From assembly GCF_001647285.1 (NCBI RefSeq), contig NZ_LRML01000023.1:1-42037 (forward strand): a stretch of 42,037 nt of DNA, written 5' to 3'. Every line of letters begins with the position of its first letter. The first letter of the stretch is position 1. Source of the DNA: Rufibacter roseus (GTDB lineage Bacteria; Bacteroidota; Bacteroidia; Cytophagales; Hymenobacteraceae). This document shows, piece by piece, positions 16,626 through 25,064 of the stretch. Under the pieces are notes generated by a model. That model searched no databases, was not told the origin of the DNA, and saw only the letters and a list, made by a program, of their open reading frames with translations. Made by a program: the position numbers and the translations under genes.

Positions 16626-17246
16626 TTACGATCTGAAAAGGGCCAGCAGGGCAGTTACAATAAAACTTACACCAAGAGAAAGCACAATAAAGCCCATGAT
16701 TTTGGCCAGCGCCGCCAAACCCGCTTTGCCCATGAACATAACCAGGCGCGGAGAAAACAGCAAGATGAGGTAACTAACCAGCCCTAGCAGCACAATGGCC
16801 AGAATGGTTAACCCCATGTCAATAATGGTAAGTGATTTGGTGAAAAGGCTTATCACCACTGCAATAGAACCAGGGCCAGAAAGCAGCGGCATAGCCAGGG
16901 GGGTAAACGAGATGTCTTCTTTCTCTACCCCTTCGGCAACCACCTCTTTTGAAATCTTTTTGCCTTCCTCTGCTTTAGGCTGCAGTAGTTCAAAGCCTGC
17001 CCGCATGATCATAATGCCCCCAGCAATGCGCAGATCATGAATTCTCAGGCCAAAGAAATCAAGCACGGCCTGACCGGCAATAAAAAAAACCGTTAATATA
17101 AGCACCATGAAAATACAAGCCTTTAAAGCTTGTTGGGCGCGTCTTTCAGAGGTGTCGTCTTGCGTGAGGGTAAGGAAAACCGGCATGGCCCCAAAAGGGT
17201 TTACCACTGAGAATAAAGCTGAAAAAGTGGCAAGCAGAATTTCCAT
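16626..17246 (-). CDS. MarC family integral membrane protein
   Basis: A 206-residue protein with six hydrophobic segments and the MarC signature at the N-terminus (LFSVVNPFGAMPVFLTLT) plus the PLAMPLLSGPGSIAVVI repeat-like segment in the middle. MarC proteins are inner-membrane proteins once linked to multiple antibiotic resistance, a link later withdrawn; transport activity is unproven. The length is typical. The stop codon directly abuts the TCTTGAG array. Confidence 0.9.
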   Translation of the reverse strand: MEILLATFSALFSVVNPFGAMPVFLTLTQDDTSERRAQQALKACIFMVLILTVFFIAGQAVLDFFGLRIHDLRIAGGIMIMRAGFELLQPKAEEGKKISKEVVAEGVEKEDISFTPLAMPLLSGPGSIAVVISLFTKSLTIIDMGLTILAIVLLGLVSYLILLFSPRLVMFMGKAGLAALAKIMGFIVLSLGVSFIVTALLALFRS

Positions 17247-17303
17247 CGCCTTAAAATACGTGAAAATGTATGAGAACTACTAAAAGTGCTATAAACAAAG
17301 AAA

Positions 17304-17319
17304 GAGGGCATTAGCCCTC
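17304..17319 (-). terminator. Terminator of the receiver-like gene
   Basis: On the minus strand GAGGGC-TAAT-GCCCTC is followed by TTTCTTTGTTT. It lies 28 nt after the stop of the gene at 17347. Confidence 0.65.
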
Positions 17320-17346
17320 CTTCATTATTGATGATAATAAATGTTC

Positions 17347-17850
17347 TTATACGAAGAAGCTGAAAAACGCAGCTTTAGCCTGACTGAAAAATCCACCTGA
17401 TTGCTCAGCGCTTGAACCCATTCTGCGGGATGATGAAGATGTTCTGGTTTGCTGACGCAGTTGTAATCTTTGTAAAGCTGCTACTAACCAAGTCTTGGCA
17501 GACTCACCTCTCTCAATAATGCCAGATACACCTGGGTGCCACAGTTTTAAAATATTAGGACCCATTAAAGCAGGCACTAACACATAAGCATGGGTTCTAA
17601 CTTGCTGAGCCAGCAGCTTTGTTAGTAATAAAGAATCTGGTTCGAAATTAAGGCTCTCACGACCTCCAAAGACAATAATTTCTCTTGTTGAATTCCGCAC
17701 CTCATTGAATTGGCGCTCATACTCATCATAAGAAAATGTCCTCAACTCGATAGGCTTAGAATAAAGATTCTGTTTGTCTAACGCTTGGCAGATCATGCCA
17801 GCAAAGGCTTTATCATCCTCTAAGAGAATTAGGCGATAAGGATTTGACAT
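17347..17850 (-). CDS. Degenerate receiver-domain protein
   Basis: 167 residues. The first about 130 follow the receiver pattern: a first strand ending in two acids (RLILLEDDKAF, Asp12-Asp13) and alternating beta/alpha segments. But the strand where the phospho-acceptor Asp should sit reads EIIVFGGRES, and the conserved Lys region reads VSGIIERGES, so phosphorylation is unlikely. The last about 35 residues are Ser/Arg/Gln-rich and end in an unusual aromatic tail (FFSQAKAAFFSFFV) that could bind a partner or membrane. It is divergent from purK with a perfect palindrome between them. A pseudo-receiver is my best reading; remote homology is not proven. Confidence 0.6.
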   Translation of the reverse strand: MSNPYRLILLEDDKAFAGMICQALDKQNLYSKPIELRTFSYDEYERQFNEVRNSTREIIVFGGRESLNFEPDSLLLTKLLAQQVRTHAYVLVPALMGPNILKLWHPGVSGIIERGESAKTWLVAALQRLQLRQQTRTSSSSRRMGSSAEQSGGFFSQAKAAFFSFFV

Positions 17851-17961
17851 AAATTGGACTAAAATGCTTTTGGGAGATATGCTTCGAGCGGTGCAGGTAG
17901 CATGCTGCCAATACGAATTTTTAGACTAAGAGGTTATGATTTACAGTAATTACGTAATATT

Positions 17962-17977
17962 GTGCAATATATTGCAC
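17962..17977. promoter_or_regulatory. 16-bp perfect palindrome upstream of purK (candidate operator)
   Basis: GTGCAATATATTGCAC is a perfect dyad 39 bp before the purK ATG, in the divergent region. A further TTGCA half-site follows at 17989-17993 (ATTGCAAAA), and a 10-bp dyad ATTACGTAAT lies at 17949-17958. The layout is that of a dimeric regulator site; the regulator is unknown. Confidence 0.45.
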
Positions 17978-18016
17978 GGGTGTTACATTGCAAAATATAA
18001 TTTTTACTCTTTTAAA

Positions 18017-19144
18017 ATGAACAATATTAAACTTGGTATTTTAGGCGGTGGGCAACTTGGGCGTATGCTAATTCAAGCGGGGTTAGACTTCAATTTAACC
18101 GTATCTGTCTTAGACCCAGATGAAAACGCACCGTGCCGCAACCTGTGTGAAAAATTTGTTCAGGGAAATCTGCTTGATTTTGACACTGTGTACAATTTCG
18201 GGAAAGGCTGCAATTTAGTTACCATAGAAATTGAGCACGTAAACGTTGATGCGCTTTTCAAATTACAAGCCGAAGGAGTAAAGGTTTACCCGAAGCCTGA
18301 GTCTCTTAAAATAATTCAGGACAAAGGATTGCAGAAAGAGTTCTACAGGGAAAACGCCATACCTACTGCAGATTTTAGACTGCTGCAGGACCAGACGGAA
18401 CTTGCTGCCCACGCAGAGTTTTTACCTGCGTTTCATAAACTCAGAAAAGGGGGGTATGATGGCAATGGCGTAAGAAGACTTACTTCTGCCGCTGATTTCC
18501 CAAAGGCATTTGAAGCACCCTCAGTACTAGAGAAGTTAGTAGATTTTGAAAAAGAAATTTCTGTGATCTGCGCCCGCAGTGCCAATGGTGAAGTAAAAGC
18601 TTTTCCGGTAGTGGAACTGGTGTTTCACCCAGAGCATAACTTGGTAGACTATCTGCTGGCTCCGGCACAAATTGCGTACAAGCTGCAACGTATGGCCATT
18701 GAAATTGCAACACATGTAACCACTGCCCTAGACATGGTAGGCCTGCTGGCGGTAGAGATGTTTCTGACCCGCGATGGACAGATACTAGTAAATGAAGTTG
18801 CGCCAAGGCCTCATAACAGCGGACACCATACCATGAAGGCAAATGCTACTTCTCAGTTTGAGCAACACCTGCGGGCAATACTGGGCCTGCCCCTAGGCGA
18901 CACTGAATTTCATTGCCCCGCTATTATGCTGAACTTACTTGGTGAAGCCGGATACTCTGGTGAAGCCAAATATGAAGGTCTGGACGAAACGTTACAGGAA
19001 GCAGGCGTATATTTGCACCTTTACGGAAAGAAATATACTAGACCTCACCGCAAAATGGGACATTTAACGGTGCTGGCCCCCACAGTGGAAGAAGTGAAAG
19101 CCAAAGCGGAACAAATTAAGAACCGATTAAAAATTATTGCATGA
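18017..19144 (+). CDS. purK: N5-carboxyaminoimidazole ribonucleotide synthase
   Basis: I start at 18017 ([18 protein letters not shown], 375 residues); the longer frame from 17936 adds 27 residues that run through the palindromic upstream site. An ATP-grasp protein: N-terminal GGGQLGRM nucleotide-like fold, VTIEIEHVN for AIR binding, the grasp loop [12 protein letters not shown], and [15 protein letters not shown] in the active site. PurK uses ATP and bicarbonate to turn AIR into N5-CAIR in purine synthesis. Its TGA overlaps the purE ATG (ATGA), so the two enzymes are translationally coupled. Confidence 0.96.
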   Translation: MNNIKLGILGGGQLGRMLIQAGLDFNLTVSVLDPDENAPCRNLCEKFVQGNLLDFDTVYNFGKGCNLVTIEIEHVNVDALFKLQAEGVKVYPKPESLKIIQDKGLQKEFYRENAIPTADFRLLQDQTELAAHAEFLPAFHKLRKGGYDGNGVRRLTSAADFPKAFEAPSVLEKLVDFEKEISVICARSANGEVKAFPVVELVFHPEHNLVDYLLAPAQIAYKLQRMAIEIATHVTTALDMVGLLAVEMFLTRDGQILVNEVAPRPHNSGHHTMKANATSQFEQHLRAILGLPLGDTEFHCPAIMLNLLGEAGYSGEAKYEGLDETLQEAGVYLHLYGKKYTRPHRKMGHLTVLAPTVEEVKAKAEQIKNRLKIIA

Positions 19145-19665
19145 GCCAAATAGAGAAGAACCAGCCTCAGGTGGGGATTATTATGGGCAGCCAGTCAGAC
19201 CTCAAAGTTATGTCTGCCGCTGCTGATATACTGGAGCAATTGGGAGTTCCTTTTGAGTTGACCATTGTGTCGGCGCACCGCACCCCGCACCGCATGGTAG
19301 AGTATGCAGAGAGCGCCCGTAAAAAAGGTTTGAAAGTGATCATTGCCGGTGCCGGGGGGGCAGCTCATTTGCCTGGTATGGTAGCCGCGCTTACCACTTT
19401 ACCCGTGATTGGGGTGCCCGTTAAATCCAGTAACTCAATAGACGGCTGGGATTCTATACTCTCTATTCTGCAAATGCCTAGCGGAGTTCCTGTAGCCACG
19501 GTGGCCCTGAACGGTGCCGCTAACGCCGGTTTGCTGGCTGCTCAAATTCTAGGCACTACCAGTGCCGTAGTTGCTGATGCTCTAGAGAAACACCGTACCA
19601 CCCAACGCGAGAAAGTAATGCGCTCAGTAGAGCAATTGAAACGCGGTGACCTTGATGTAGATTAA
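19141..19665 (+). CDS. purE: N5-CAIR mutase, class I PurE
   Basis: 174 residues. The class I signatures are visible: [18 protein letters not shown] (catalytic His) and the loop [16 protein letters not shown]. It converts N5-CAIR from PurK into CAIR. Presence of PurK next to it agrees with class I rather than class II PurE. The GNAT gene starts 10 bp after the stop and may be in the same transcript. Confidence 0.97.
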   Translation: MSQIEKNQPQVGIIMGSQSDLKVMSAAADILEQLGVPFELTIVSAHRTPHRMVEYAESARKKGLKVIIAGAGGAAHLPGMVAALTTLPVIGVPVKSSNSIDGWDSILSILQMPSGVPVATVALNGAANAGLLAAQILGTTSAVVADALEKHRTTQREKVMRSVEQLKRGDLDVD

Positions 19666-19675
19666 CACTACCTTC

Positions 19676-20221
19676 TTGCTACAGTTCTTGAGAATTACAG
19701 ATGCTGCCACGCCCGCATTTAAGCAGGCGTGGCAGTTGTATGAAGAAGCCTTTCCGCCAGAAGAGAGAAGGCTATTACTTCAACAACAAAGACTGCTGCA
19801 AGAGCCACATTATCAGTTCAAGATCATACTGGTAGATAATTCCTTTGTGGGACTGTTTTGTACATGGCAGTTCCCCTTATTTTCTTTTCTGGAGCATTTT
19901 GCAATAAACCCCAGTTGCCGAGGCAGGGGAGTAGGGGCGGCGGCGTTGCGTCTGTGGGTTGAGCAGGCAGCTCTTCCCCTTGTGCTTGAGGTAGAGCTGC
20001 CTGAAACTGAAACAGCAAAGAGAAGAGTGAAGTTTTACCAAAGAGCAGGGTTCTATCTAAATGAGCACAATTATCTGCAGCCTCCTTATTCCCCTGAAAA
20101 AAGTTGGGTTCCTCTGCAAATCATGTCTTACCCACAATTATTAGAGAAATTAGATTTTGAAAGAACTGTACAAATAATTTACCGGCAGGTCTATCAGCTC
20201 AATTCTTATAAACCTAACTGA
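19676..20221 (+). CDS. GNAT family N-acetyltransferase
   Basis: About 181 residues from the TTG at 19676, or 177 from the TTG at 19688; no ATG is suitably placed. The acetyl-CoA loop INPSCRGRGVGAAAL (R-G-x-G-x-G/A pattern) follows the beta-bulge strand FLEHFAI, and the acceptor-side end contains FYQRAGFYLNEHNY. Together these define a GCN5-related acyltransferase. The substrate is unknown. It follows purE closely, which may only reflect co-transcription. Confidence 0.8.
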   Translation: MLQFLRITDAATPAFKQAWQLYEEAFPPEERRLLLQQQRLLQEPHYQFKIILVDNSFVGLFCTWQFPLFSFLEHFAINPSCRGRGVGAAALRLWVEQAALPLVLEVELPETETAKRRVKFYQRAGFYLNEHNYLQPPYSPEKSWVPLQIMSYPQLLEKLDFERTVQIIYRQVYQLNSYKPN

Positions 20222-20236
20222 CCTTTCCCTTTCTAA

Positions 20237-21445
20237 TTAAAAGCTATAGCTTAAAAGAAAACTCAAGTTTTTGATGGCCGTCATGCCAGAGTTACTATCA
20301 TCAATGCCATTTAAAGAATTAAACCGGGCTTCAAAAGAAAATTTGTGACCGTTTATTCTTTGCGAAACACCAGTTCCAGCCATCACTCCAAACATGTAAA
20401 TGCGTCTTTCGCCAGAAAGTAACTGGAATTCTTGAGGCTCTTTAGATTCTTGGGTGGAGGTATGGATATAATGATTACTGCTGCTAAGGTTAAGGGCATT
20501 TTGCACTCCAAGGTTGATGAAAGGTTTAAAGTTGCCAGTTGAGAATTCTTGCTTAAAATAAAGAGGCAACTTCAGTGCTTTAAGTTGAATTTCCATTTCA
20601 TATTTGCCGCCTAAATTATGCTCTAAGGCATCAGTGTATTGATGCTGTGTATATAAAACATCGGTTTGCAAAAAGGTGTTTCTCCCTACTAAAGTCAGTG
20701 GTAAACCTACAGTTACCCCTGCCACTATGTTTGTACCACCTGGCAAATTTCTGTTGTTCATGTAAGAAGAAGGTGTCCGCAATAGCGCAAAAGTTGAATG
20801 GTGCGAACCTGCTACCACACCAAAGTATAGTTTTGGTTTTTCCTGCTCTTGTACAAACAATGGCTCTGCAGGATGGGCACATTGGTTGTATTGCACAACC
20901 ACCTTTTTGAGGTCACGCCTATTCAGATTAACATAGTTGATGGTAGGCAGCAAATCAGGACATCCCAAAAAAGCTTTGTTTAATATGCGCCTATACTCTT
21001 TGTCTAGAACAGTTACTTCGCCAATAGAAGGTTGAGTTTGCTTGATTTTATTGATTCTGAGTTCTTGTAGGGTATCAGATTTGATTAAATAATAATGATC
21101 CTTGCCATAATTGTCCCGGTGGGAATAAAGACTGGCTTTCCCTTTGACAAGAACATTAAGAAAAATGCTCTGAACAGAATCTTTCCAGATGAGCTTTTTA
21201 GATTCAAATCTATCTCCTTTTTCAAAGCCATAGCCTTGTATATCATTAGGTAAGTAAGTTGTTAAACCAGTCTCGGGTGACGGAGCAAAAGAGGCACTGA
21301 TACCACTTTTTATGATGTTCTTTTGCTGTAAAAACCCTGTAATGGTATCACCATTGCTGATTATATAGCCTGGCAAGAGATCATTTTGCGCAAACGCACC
21401 GCCCCATACTAAACAGATGACAAACAGTAGTAAAGCTTTTTTCAT
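20237..21445 (-). CDS. Outer-membrane beta-barrel protein of unknown function
   Basis: I use the second start (MKKALLLFVICLVWGG, 402 residues), which gives a clean signal peptide ending near GGAFAQ. The first about 150 residues are a soluble part with a DLLPGYIISNGDTITGFLQQK opening of the kind found before barrels in many Bacteroidota proteins. From about 205 on, strands alternate (KLYFGVVAGSHHSTFALL, LPLYFKQEFSTG) and the chain ends with an aromatic-terminated strand LSFLLSYSF. It is predicted to sit in the outer membrane. It is convergent with the GNAT gene, with only 15 bp between stops and no clear hairpin. Confidence 0.7.
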   Translation of the reverse strand: MKKALLLFVICLVWGGAFAQNDLLPGYIISNGDTITGFLQQKNIIKSGISASFAPSPETGLTTYLPNDIQGYGFEKGDRFESKKLIWKDSVQSIFLNVLVKGKASLYSHRDNYGKDHYYLIKSDTLQELRINKIKQTQPSIGEVTVLDKEYRRILNKAFLGCPDLLPTINYVNLNRRDLKKVVVQYNQCAHPAEPLFVQEQEKPKLYFGVVAGSHHSTFALLRTPSSYMNNRNLPGGTNIVAGVTVGLPLTLVGRNTFLQTDVLYTQHQYTDALEHNLGGKYEMEIQLKALKLPLYFKQEFSTGNFKPFINLGVQNALNLSSSNHYIHTSTQESKEPQEFQLLSGERRIYMFGVMAGTGVSQRINGHKFSFEARFNSLNGIDDSNSGMTAIKNLSFLLSYSF

Positions 21446-21781
21446 GATAAATATTAGATGCAAAAAGGTAATTAAAATTTAGGTGAATATCTTTTATAGA
21501 TGGCTCGGTTAGGTTTCAGCTAAGTTGCTACATTTTTTATGATTCTACAGCGAATGGTACAGGTAATAATGTGAAAGGCAACATTGGGTGGTATAAAAGT
21601 GAACTGTTCCAGTCAAAGATCTACCATTGCACTCTATTAAAGATATGAAGGCTAGATAATTTTAGATTCTTTTTAAAACAGTTTGTCTATGTGCAGCGGA
21701 CGTTGCAGCATTCATGTATGTCATCCGTGTAACTGTTTTGTCTTATTATAGTACAACATACTATTTAACAATTACCATAAA
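21446..21781. other. Intergenic region of about 340 bp between divergent genes
   Basis: It contains TTTTG (21736-21740), an 18-nt spacer and TACTATTT (21759-21766), an imperfect -33/-7 pair for the sugar dehydrogenase gene. No gene, palindromic element or strong hairpin is seen. Confidence 0.5.
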
Positions 21782-23245
21782 ATGATGGTGAAGCCTACAC
21801 ACCTACTCTTGTTCTGCACTGTCATTTTCTTAATGTCAAGCTGCTACAAATTGAGGGGCCACTACGGCGGGCCACAAAGCTTTGCTACGCAGTCTCGTTT
21901 GATCAAGCCTTCTGATGTTGCTTTGCCCGCTTGGTACTCCATAGAAATGGTGGCCACAGGGTTGACATATCCTACTGGTATGACGTTTGATGAGCAGGGT
22001 ACTCCGTATGTTACAGAATCTGGATATGCCTACGGGGAAGTATGGCTGCCACCTAGGCTCCTTAAAATAAATGCTGACGGCAGTACTACCCAAGTGGCCG
22101 CAGGCGACAAAAATGGCCCCTGGACAGGGGCAGTCTACCACAATGGGTTTTTCTACGTGTCAGAAGGTGGTGAACTGGAGGGCGGCCGCATATTAAGAAT
22201 AGCTAAAGATGGAAAAACTACGGTGCTGGTAGAAGGTTTGCCTAGCATGGGCGATCATCATACCGATGCCCCAATAGTGGGGCAGGATGGCTATTTATAC
22301 TTTGGCCAAGGTACGGCCACCAATTCTGGCGTGGTGGGGCCAGATAACTACAACTACGGTTGGCTTAAGCGTTATCCTTCCTTCCATGATATTCCGTGCA
22401 AAGACATTGAACTGGCCGGTCAGAATTTCACCTCAGACAACCCCTTAACCGAAGCCAAAGGTGACAAAGCCATAACCGGAGCTTACTTGCCCTTTGGTAC
22501 GCCTAGTCAGCCGAACCAAGTAATTAAAGGGGCTGTGCCATGCTCTGGGGCAGTTTTCAGGGTTCCGCTGCAGGGAGGGCCGCTGGAATTGGTGGCTTGG
22601 GGACTGAGGAACCCATTTGGCATAGCTTTTTCTCCGGAAAACAAACTTTATGTAACTGACAATGGCTACGACACCCGGGGTAGCCGACCTGGCTATGGAT
22701 CGGGAGACGTGTTGTGGGCAATTGAGCCGGGGCAGTGGTACGGCTGGCCTGACTATTCCGGTGGACAGCCTATGAACACAGAAGATTACGAGACACCTGA
22801 TAAAGATCCTAAATTTCTTTTGGCCAAGCATCCAAACTCTCCGCCTAAACCAGTGGCGGTACTGGGCGTCCATTCCTCATCGAACGGGCTAGACTTTTCA
22901 AGCAATAGCCAGTTCGGGTTTCAGGGAGAAGCTTTTATAGCCCAATTTGGCGACATGGCACCAGAGGTTGGCCGTATTTATGGGCCCGTGGGGTATAAAG
23001 TAGTGCGGGTGAACACCAACACCGGTGAAATCACTGACTTTGCCGTGAACAAAGGAAAAACGAACGGACCTGCCTCAGAAATGAAGCACGGCGGACTGGA
23101 AAGACCCATTGCAGTAAAGTTTAATCCATCCGGAACTGCCTTGTATGTAGTTGACTTCGGGGTGATGCCCATGACCGAACAAGGGCCAGCACCCAAGCAG
23201 CAGACGGGGGTGCTCTGGAAAATAACTAAAACTACCGCCAAATGA
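21782..23245 (+). CDS. PQQ-dependent sugar dehydrogenase-like lipoprotein
   Basis: 487 residues. A lipoprotein signal peptide ends at LMSSC (Cys21), so the protein should be anchored by lipid. The rest is a beta-propeller of the soluble glucose/sorbosone dehydrogenase type: TGLTYPTGMTFDEQGTPYVTE as blade 1, WGLRNPFGIAFSPENKLYVTDNG, and a late ERPIAVKFNPSGTALYVVDFG blade. Such enzymes oxidise aldoses using PQQ and pass electrons to a cytochrome. The downstream gene, overlapping by 4 bp (ATGA), is a c-type cytochrome lipoprotein, an apt electron acceptor. I cannot verify every PQQ ligand, so a non-PQQ propeller is possible. Confidence 0.8.
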   Translation: MMVKPTHLLLFCTVIFLMSSCYKLRGHYGGPQSFATQSRLIKPSDVALPAWYSIEMVATGLTYPTGMTFDEQGTPYVTESGYAYGEVWLPPRLLKINADGSTTQVAAGDKNGPWTGAVYHNGFFYVSEGGELEGGRILRIAKDGKTTVLVEGLPSMGDHHTDAPIVGQDGYLYFGQGTATNSGVVGPDNYNYGWLKRYPSFHDIPCKDIELAGQNFTSDNPLTEAKGDKAITGAYLPFGTPSQPNQVIKGAVPCSGAVFRVPLQGGPLELVAWGLRNPFGIAFSPENKLYVTDNGYDTRGSRPGYGSGDVLWAIEPGQWYGWPDYSGGQPMNTEDYETPDKDPKFLLAKHPNSPPKPVAVLGVHSSSNGLDFSSNSQFGFQGEAFIAQFGDMAPEVGRIYGPVGYKVVRVNTNTGEITDFAVNKGKTNGPASEMKHGGLERPIAVKFNPSGTALYVVDFGVMPMTEQGPAPKQQTGVLWKITKTTAK

Positions 23246-23664
23246 ACAAGCAATCTCTTCTTCAGATAAACCTGACGCTGGTTATATGGTGTATGGGTGT
23301 GCTTCTCTTACAGAGCTGTGGCAGTGCCCGCCGAAGCGAACCCATCATAGGGCCTTTGGCTTTACAATCTCAGCAACTGGAGAATGGGCGGCAAGTTTTC
23401 ATGCTGAACTGCCAGAAGTGCCATCCCGCAGGAGAGGCAGGATTAGGACCACCTATTAACAATGTACCCTTGCCCGGAGCTGCCCTCAGGTTTAGGGTTC
23501 GCAGCAGAGCCTTTGCGTTGGGTATTGGAAGAATGCCCTCATTCAAAGAACATGAAATCTCAGATGAGCAATTAGATGACCTGGTGAAATATATGAAGGC
23601 GCTGCGACGGCATAAGACAAAACCAGTGGCTTCGGCTAAGAGACTGTTTCCGTTTTTGGCCTGA
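23242..23664 (+). CDS. c-type cytochrome lipoprotein, partner of the sugar dehydrogenase
   Basis: 140 residues. A lipobox LLQSC (Cys26) is followed by one haem-binding motif CQKCH (Cys57, Cys60, His61) and a probable axial Met98 in GRMPSF, a class I monohaem cytochrome c. The start overlaps the dehydrogenase stop, so expression is coupled and it likely takes electrons from that enzyme and passes them to the respiratory chain. The last four residues (PFLA) and the TGA stop are supplied by palindromic element copy 6, suggesting the original C-terminus was altered when the element arrived. Confidence 0.9.
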   Translation: MNKQSLLQINLTLVIWCMGVLLLQSCGSARRSEPIIGPLALQSQQLENGRQVFMLNCQKCHPAGEAGLGPPINNVPLPGAALRFRVRSRAFALGIGRMPSFKEHEISDEQLDDLVKYMKALRRHKTKPVASAKRLFPFLA

Positions 23665-23690
23665 TTTTTCAAAAAGAGGCTAAAAACGGC
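23650..23690. repeat. Palindromic intergenic element, copy 6 (contains a stop codon)
   Basis: Left arm CCGTTTTTGGCCTGATTTTT, right arm AAAAAGAGGCTAAAAACGG. Its first 15 bases are translated as the end of the cytochrome c gene, and the TGA inside GGCCTGA is the stop. Confidence 0.85.
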
Positions 23691-23727
23691 TTTGCCTATT
23701 CTTAATATTTCTGCGTTTTTCCTAAAG

Positions 23728-24078
23728 CTAAAAGTGTTTCTGTCGGGGAGTCAGAAAAAAGCAAAGTGCCATTGCGAATGCGCAAATCGAAAGCCCTAAA
23801 GACTCCCGGGCTTCTTCAATGGCTGGAGAGCGTTGCATGTCAAACAGAATTCCTTGGTATACAAGAGGCCACATAGCAACTCCCGCAACTCCGAAAATAA
23901 GAAACGCCACACCAAACACCCAGCGGGGAAGCTTTTGCCAACTCGCCATTCCGCACAGCACCGCTGCCGACAGATATACCGCTATCCAAACCGCTGGGTC
24001 AGGGTCATTCCACTGCAGCGCCGCAAAGACCAGAAACATAAGGCAGAGCAAAATCAGAGAGAAGAAGCGAAGTTTCAT
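23728..24078 (-). CDS. TMEM220-like small membrane protein
   Basis: 116 residues with four hydrophobic segments. The motif ALQWNDPDPAVWIAVYLSAA after the first helix is the hallmark of the TMEM220 family (a polar NDPDP loop). The family occurs in bacteria and animals and has no known function. It is convergent with the cytochrome gene; nothing links them functionally. Confidence 0.8.
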   Translation of the reverse strand: MKLRFFSLILLCLMFLVFAALQWNDPDPAVWIAVYLSAAVLCGMASWQKLPRWVFGVAFLIFGVAGVAMWPLVYQGILFDMQRSPAIEEARESLGLSICAFAMALCFFLTPRQKHF

Positions 24079-24181
24079 AGAGCTATTTTATTCGGAAGGA
24101 GTACGGTTTAAAGGATTGTGCTAAAGTAAAGATTTTGAAGCGTCGGGCAAATGCACATCTTCATAGAAGCGTATAGATGAT

Positions 24182-24745
24182 ATGGCTAACTATATTTACC
24201 TCATTCGCCACGCCAAGCCCATCATAGACAAATCGGGTTTTTTCAGTAAAGCGCAGGCGCAGCAGTATTTAAAAGATTATCACCTGGCGGAAGTAGAGGA
24301 GATTTTGGAGCGTGATGAACATTTGCCCGCGGGCAAGGTCAGAAAGGTTTTAACAAGTACCTTACCCAGAGCCAAGGCAACGGCTAAAATGTTGTTCGGC
24401 AATGATGTGGAACTGGTGGAAGATGAAATGTTCAGGGAATTCGAGAACCGCATCTGGGGCTTACCTATAGGTAAATTCCCTCTGGCCTGGTGGCAGGTCA
24501 CCAGCCGAGTGCTCTGGATGCTGGGGCTGAACCAAAAAGAAATAGAGAGTTTTATACAGGCCAAAACACGAGCAGCCCAAGCGGCCCACCATTTAGCCCA
24601 GGAAGCCGAAAAAGAAAGAATAGCCGTACTGGTAGCCCATGGATTCTTGAACCAGTTTATTAAGCGCTCTCTTCGCAAGCAAGGTTGGAAGGTGAAGCGC
24701 AATGGTGGCCGAGGCTATGTGGGAATTACCATTCTCACCAAATAA
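24182..24745 (+). CDS. Histidine phosphatase superfamily protein
   Basis: 187 residues. The RHG-type start is YLIRHAKP (Arg9-His10, the phospho-accepting His), and the second His lies in VLVAHGFLNQF; a mid-domain acid is offered by REFENRIWG. The fold covers phosphoglycerate mutases and many phosphatases. The protein is shorter than true mutases and has an RHAK instead of RHGE motif, so a small-molecule or phosphoprotein phosphatase is more likely. It is a single gene; its 3' end carries palindromic element copy 7. Confidence 0.82.
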   Translation: MANYIYLIRHAKPIIDKSGFFSKAQAQQYLKDYHLAEVEEILERDEHLPAGKVRKVLTSTLPRAKATAKMLFGNDVELVEDEMFREFENRIWGLPIGKFPLAWWQVTSRVLWMLGLNQKEIESFIQAKTRAAQAAHHLAQEAEKERIAVLVAHGFLNQFIKRSLRKQGWKVKRNGGRGYVGITILTK

Positions 24746-24768
24746 AGACATAATCCTTAGCAGCAAAT

Positions 24769-24810
24769 CCGTGTTTTGGACTTGTTTTCTTGTAAATGGG
24801 TTAAAAACGG
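24769..24810. repeat. Palindromic intergenic element, copy 7
   Basis: Left arm CCGTGTTTTGGACTTGTTTT, right part GTAAATGGGTTAAAAACGG. It lies 23 nt after the histidine phosphatase stop. This is one of the more decayed copies. Confidence 0.75.
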
Positions 24811-24829
24811 CAATAGTACCTTAGCTATG

Positions 24830-24895
24830 GCGCAAGCGTCCGCTTGTGTCCGCACGCACTCCTGATCAAGTTATACACAAGCTGACGCTTGTGCT
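24830..24895. repeat. REP pair (BIME-like): two palindromes in opposite orientation
   Basis: Copy a (24830-24849) is GCGCAAGCGTCCGCTTGTGT and copy b (24875-24894) is ACACAAGCTGACGCTTGTGC. Each is itself palindromic (CAAGC...GCTTG), and they are inverted copies of one another separated by 25 bp. The structure matches REP sequences mobilised by RAYT (TnpA-REP) enzymes; no such gene is in this window. Confidence 0.85.
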
Positions 24896-25064
24896 ATATA
24901 ATGCCTTATCTACCCAAAGTTATTTCCTGCAGGTACTGAATGTGAAAGCCTGATGATGCTCTACTGGCTCAAGTGGATTAGTACTTTCTGTCATTTTATC
25001 CGTACATCTCTCTACCAAGGGCTTGACCTTTGAGTAAAAATGAACCTCAGAACAAAGAATAATT

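Larger units (their letters stand above)
24746..25064. other. Intergenic region of about 320 bp rich in repeats
   Basis: It holds palindromic element copy 7 (24769-24810) and the pair of REP palindromes (24830-24895). No gene is supported. Confidence 0.7.
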
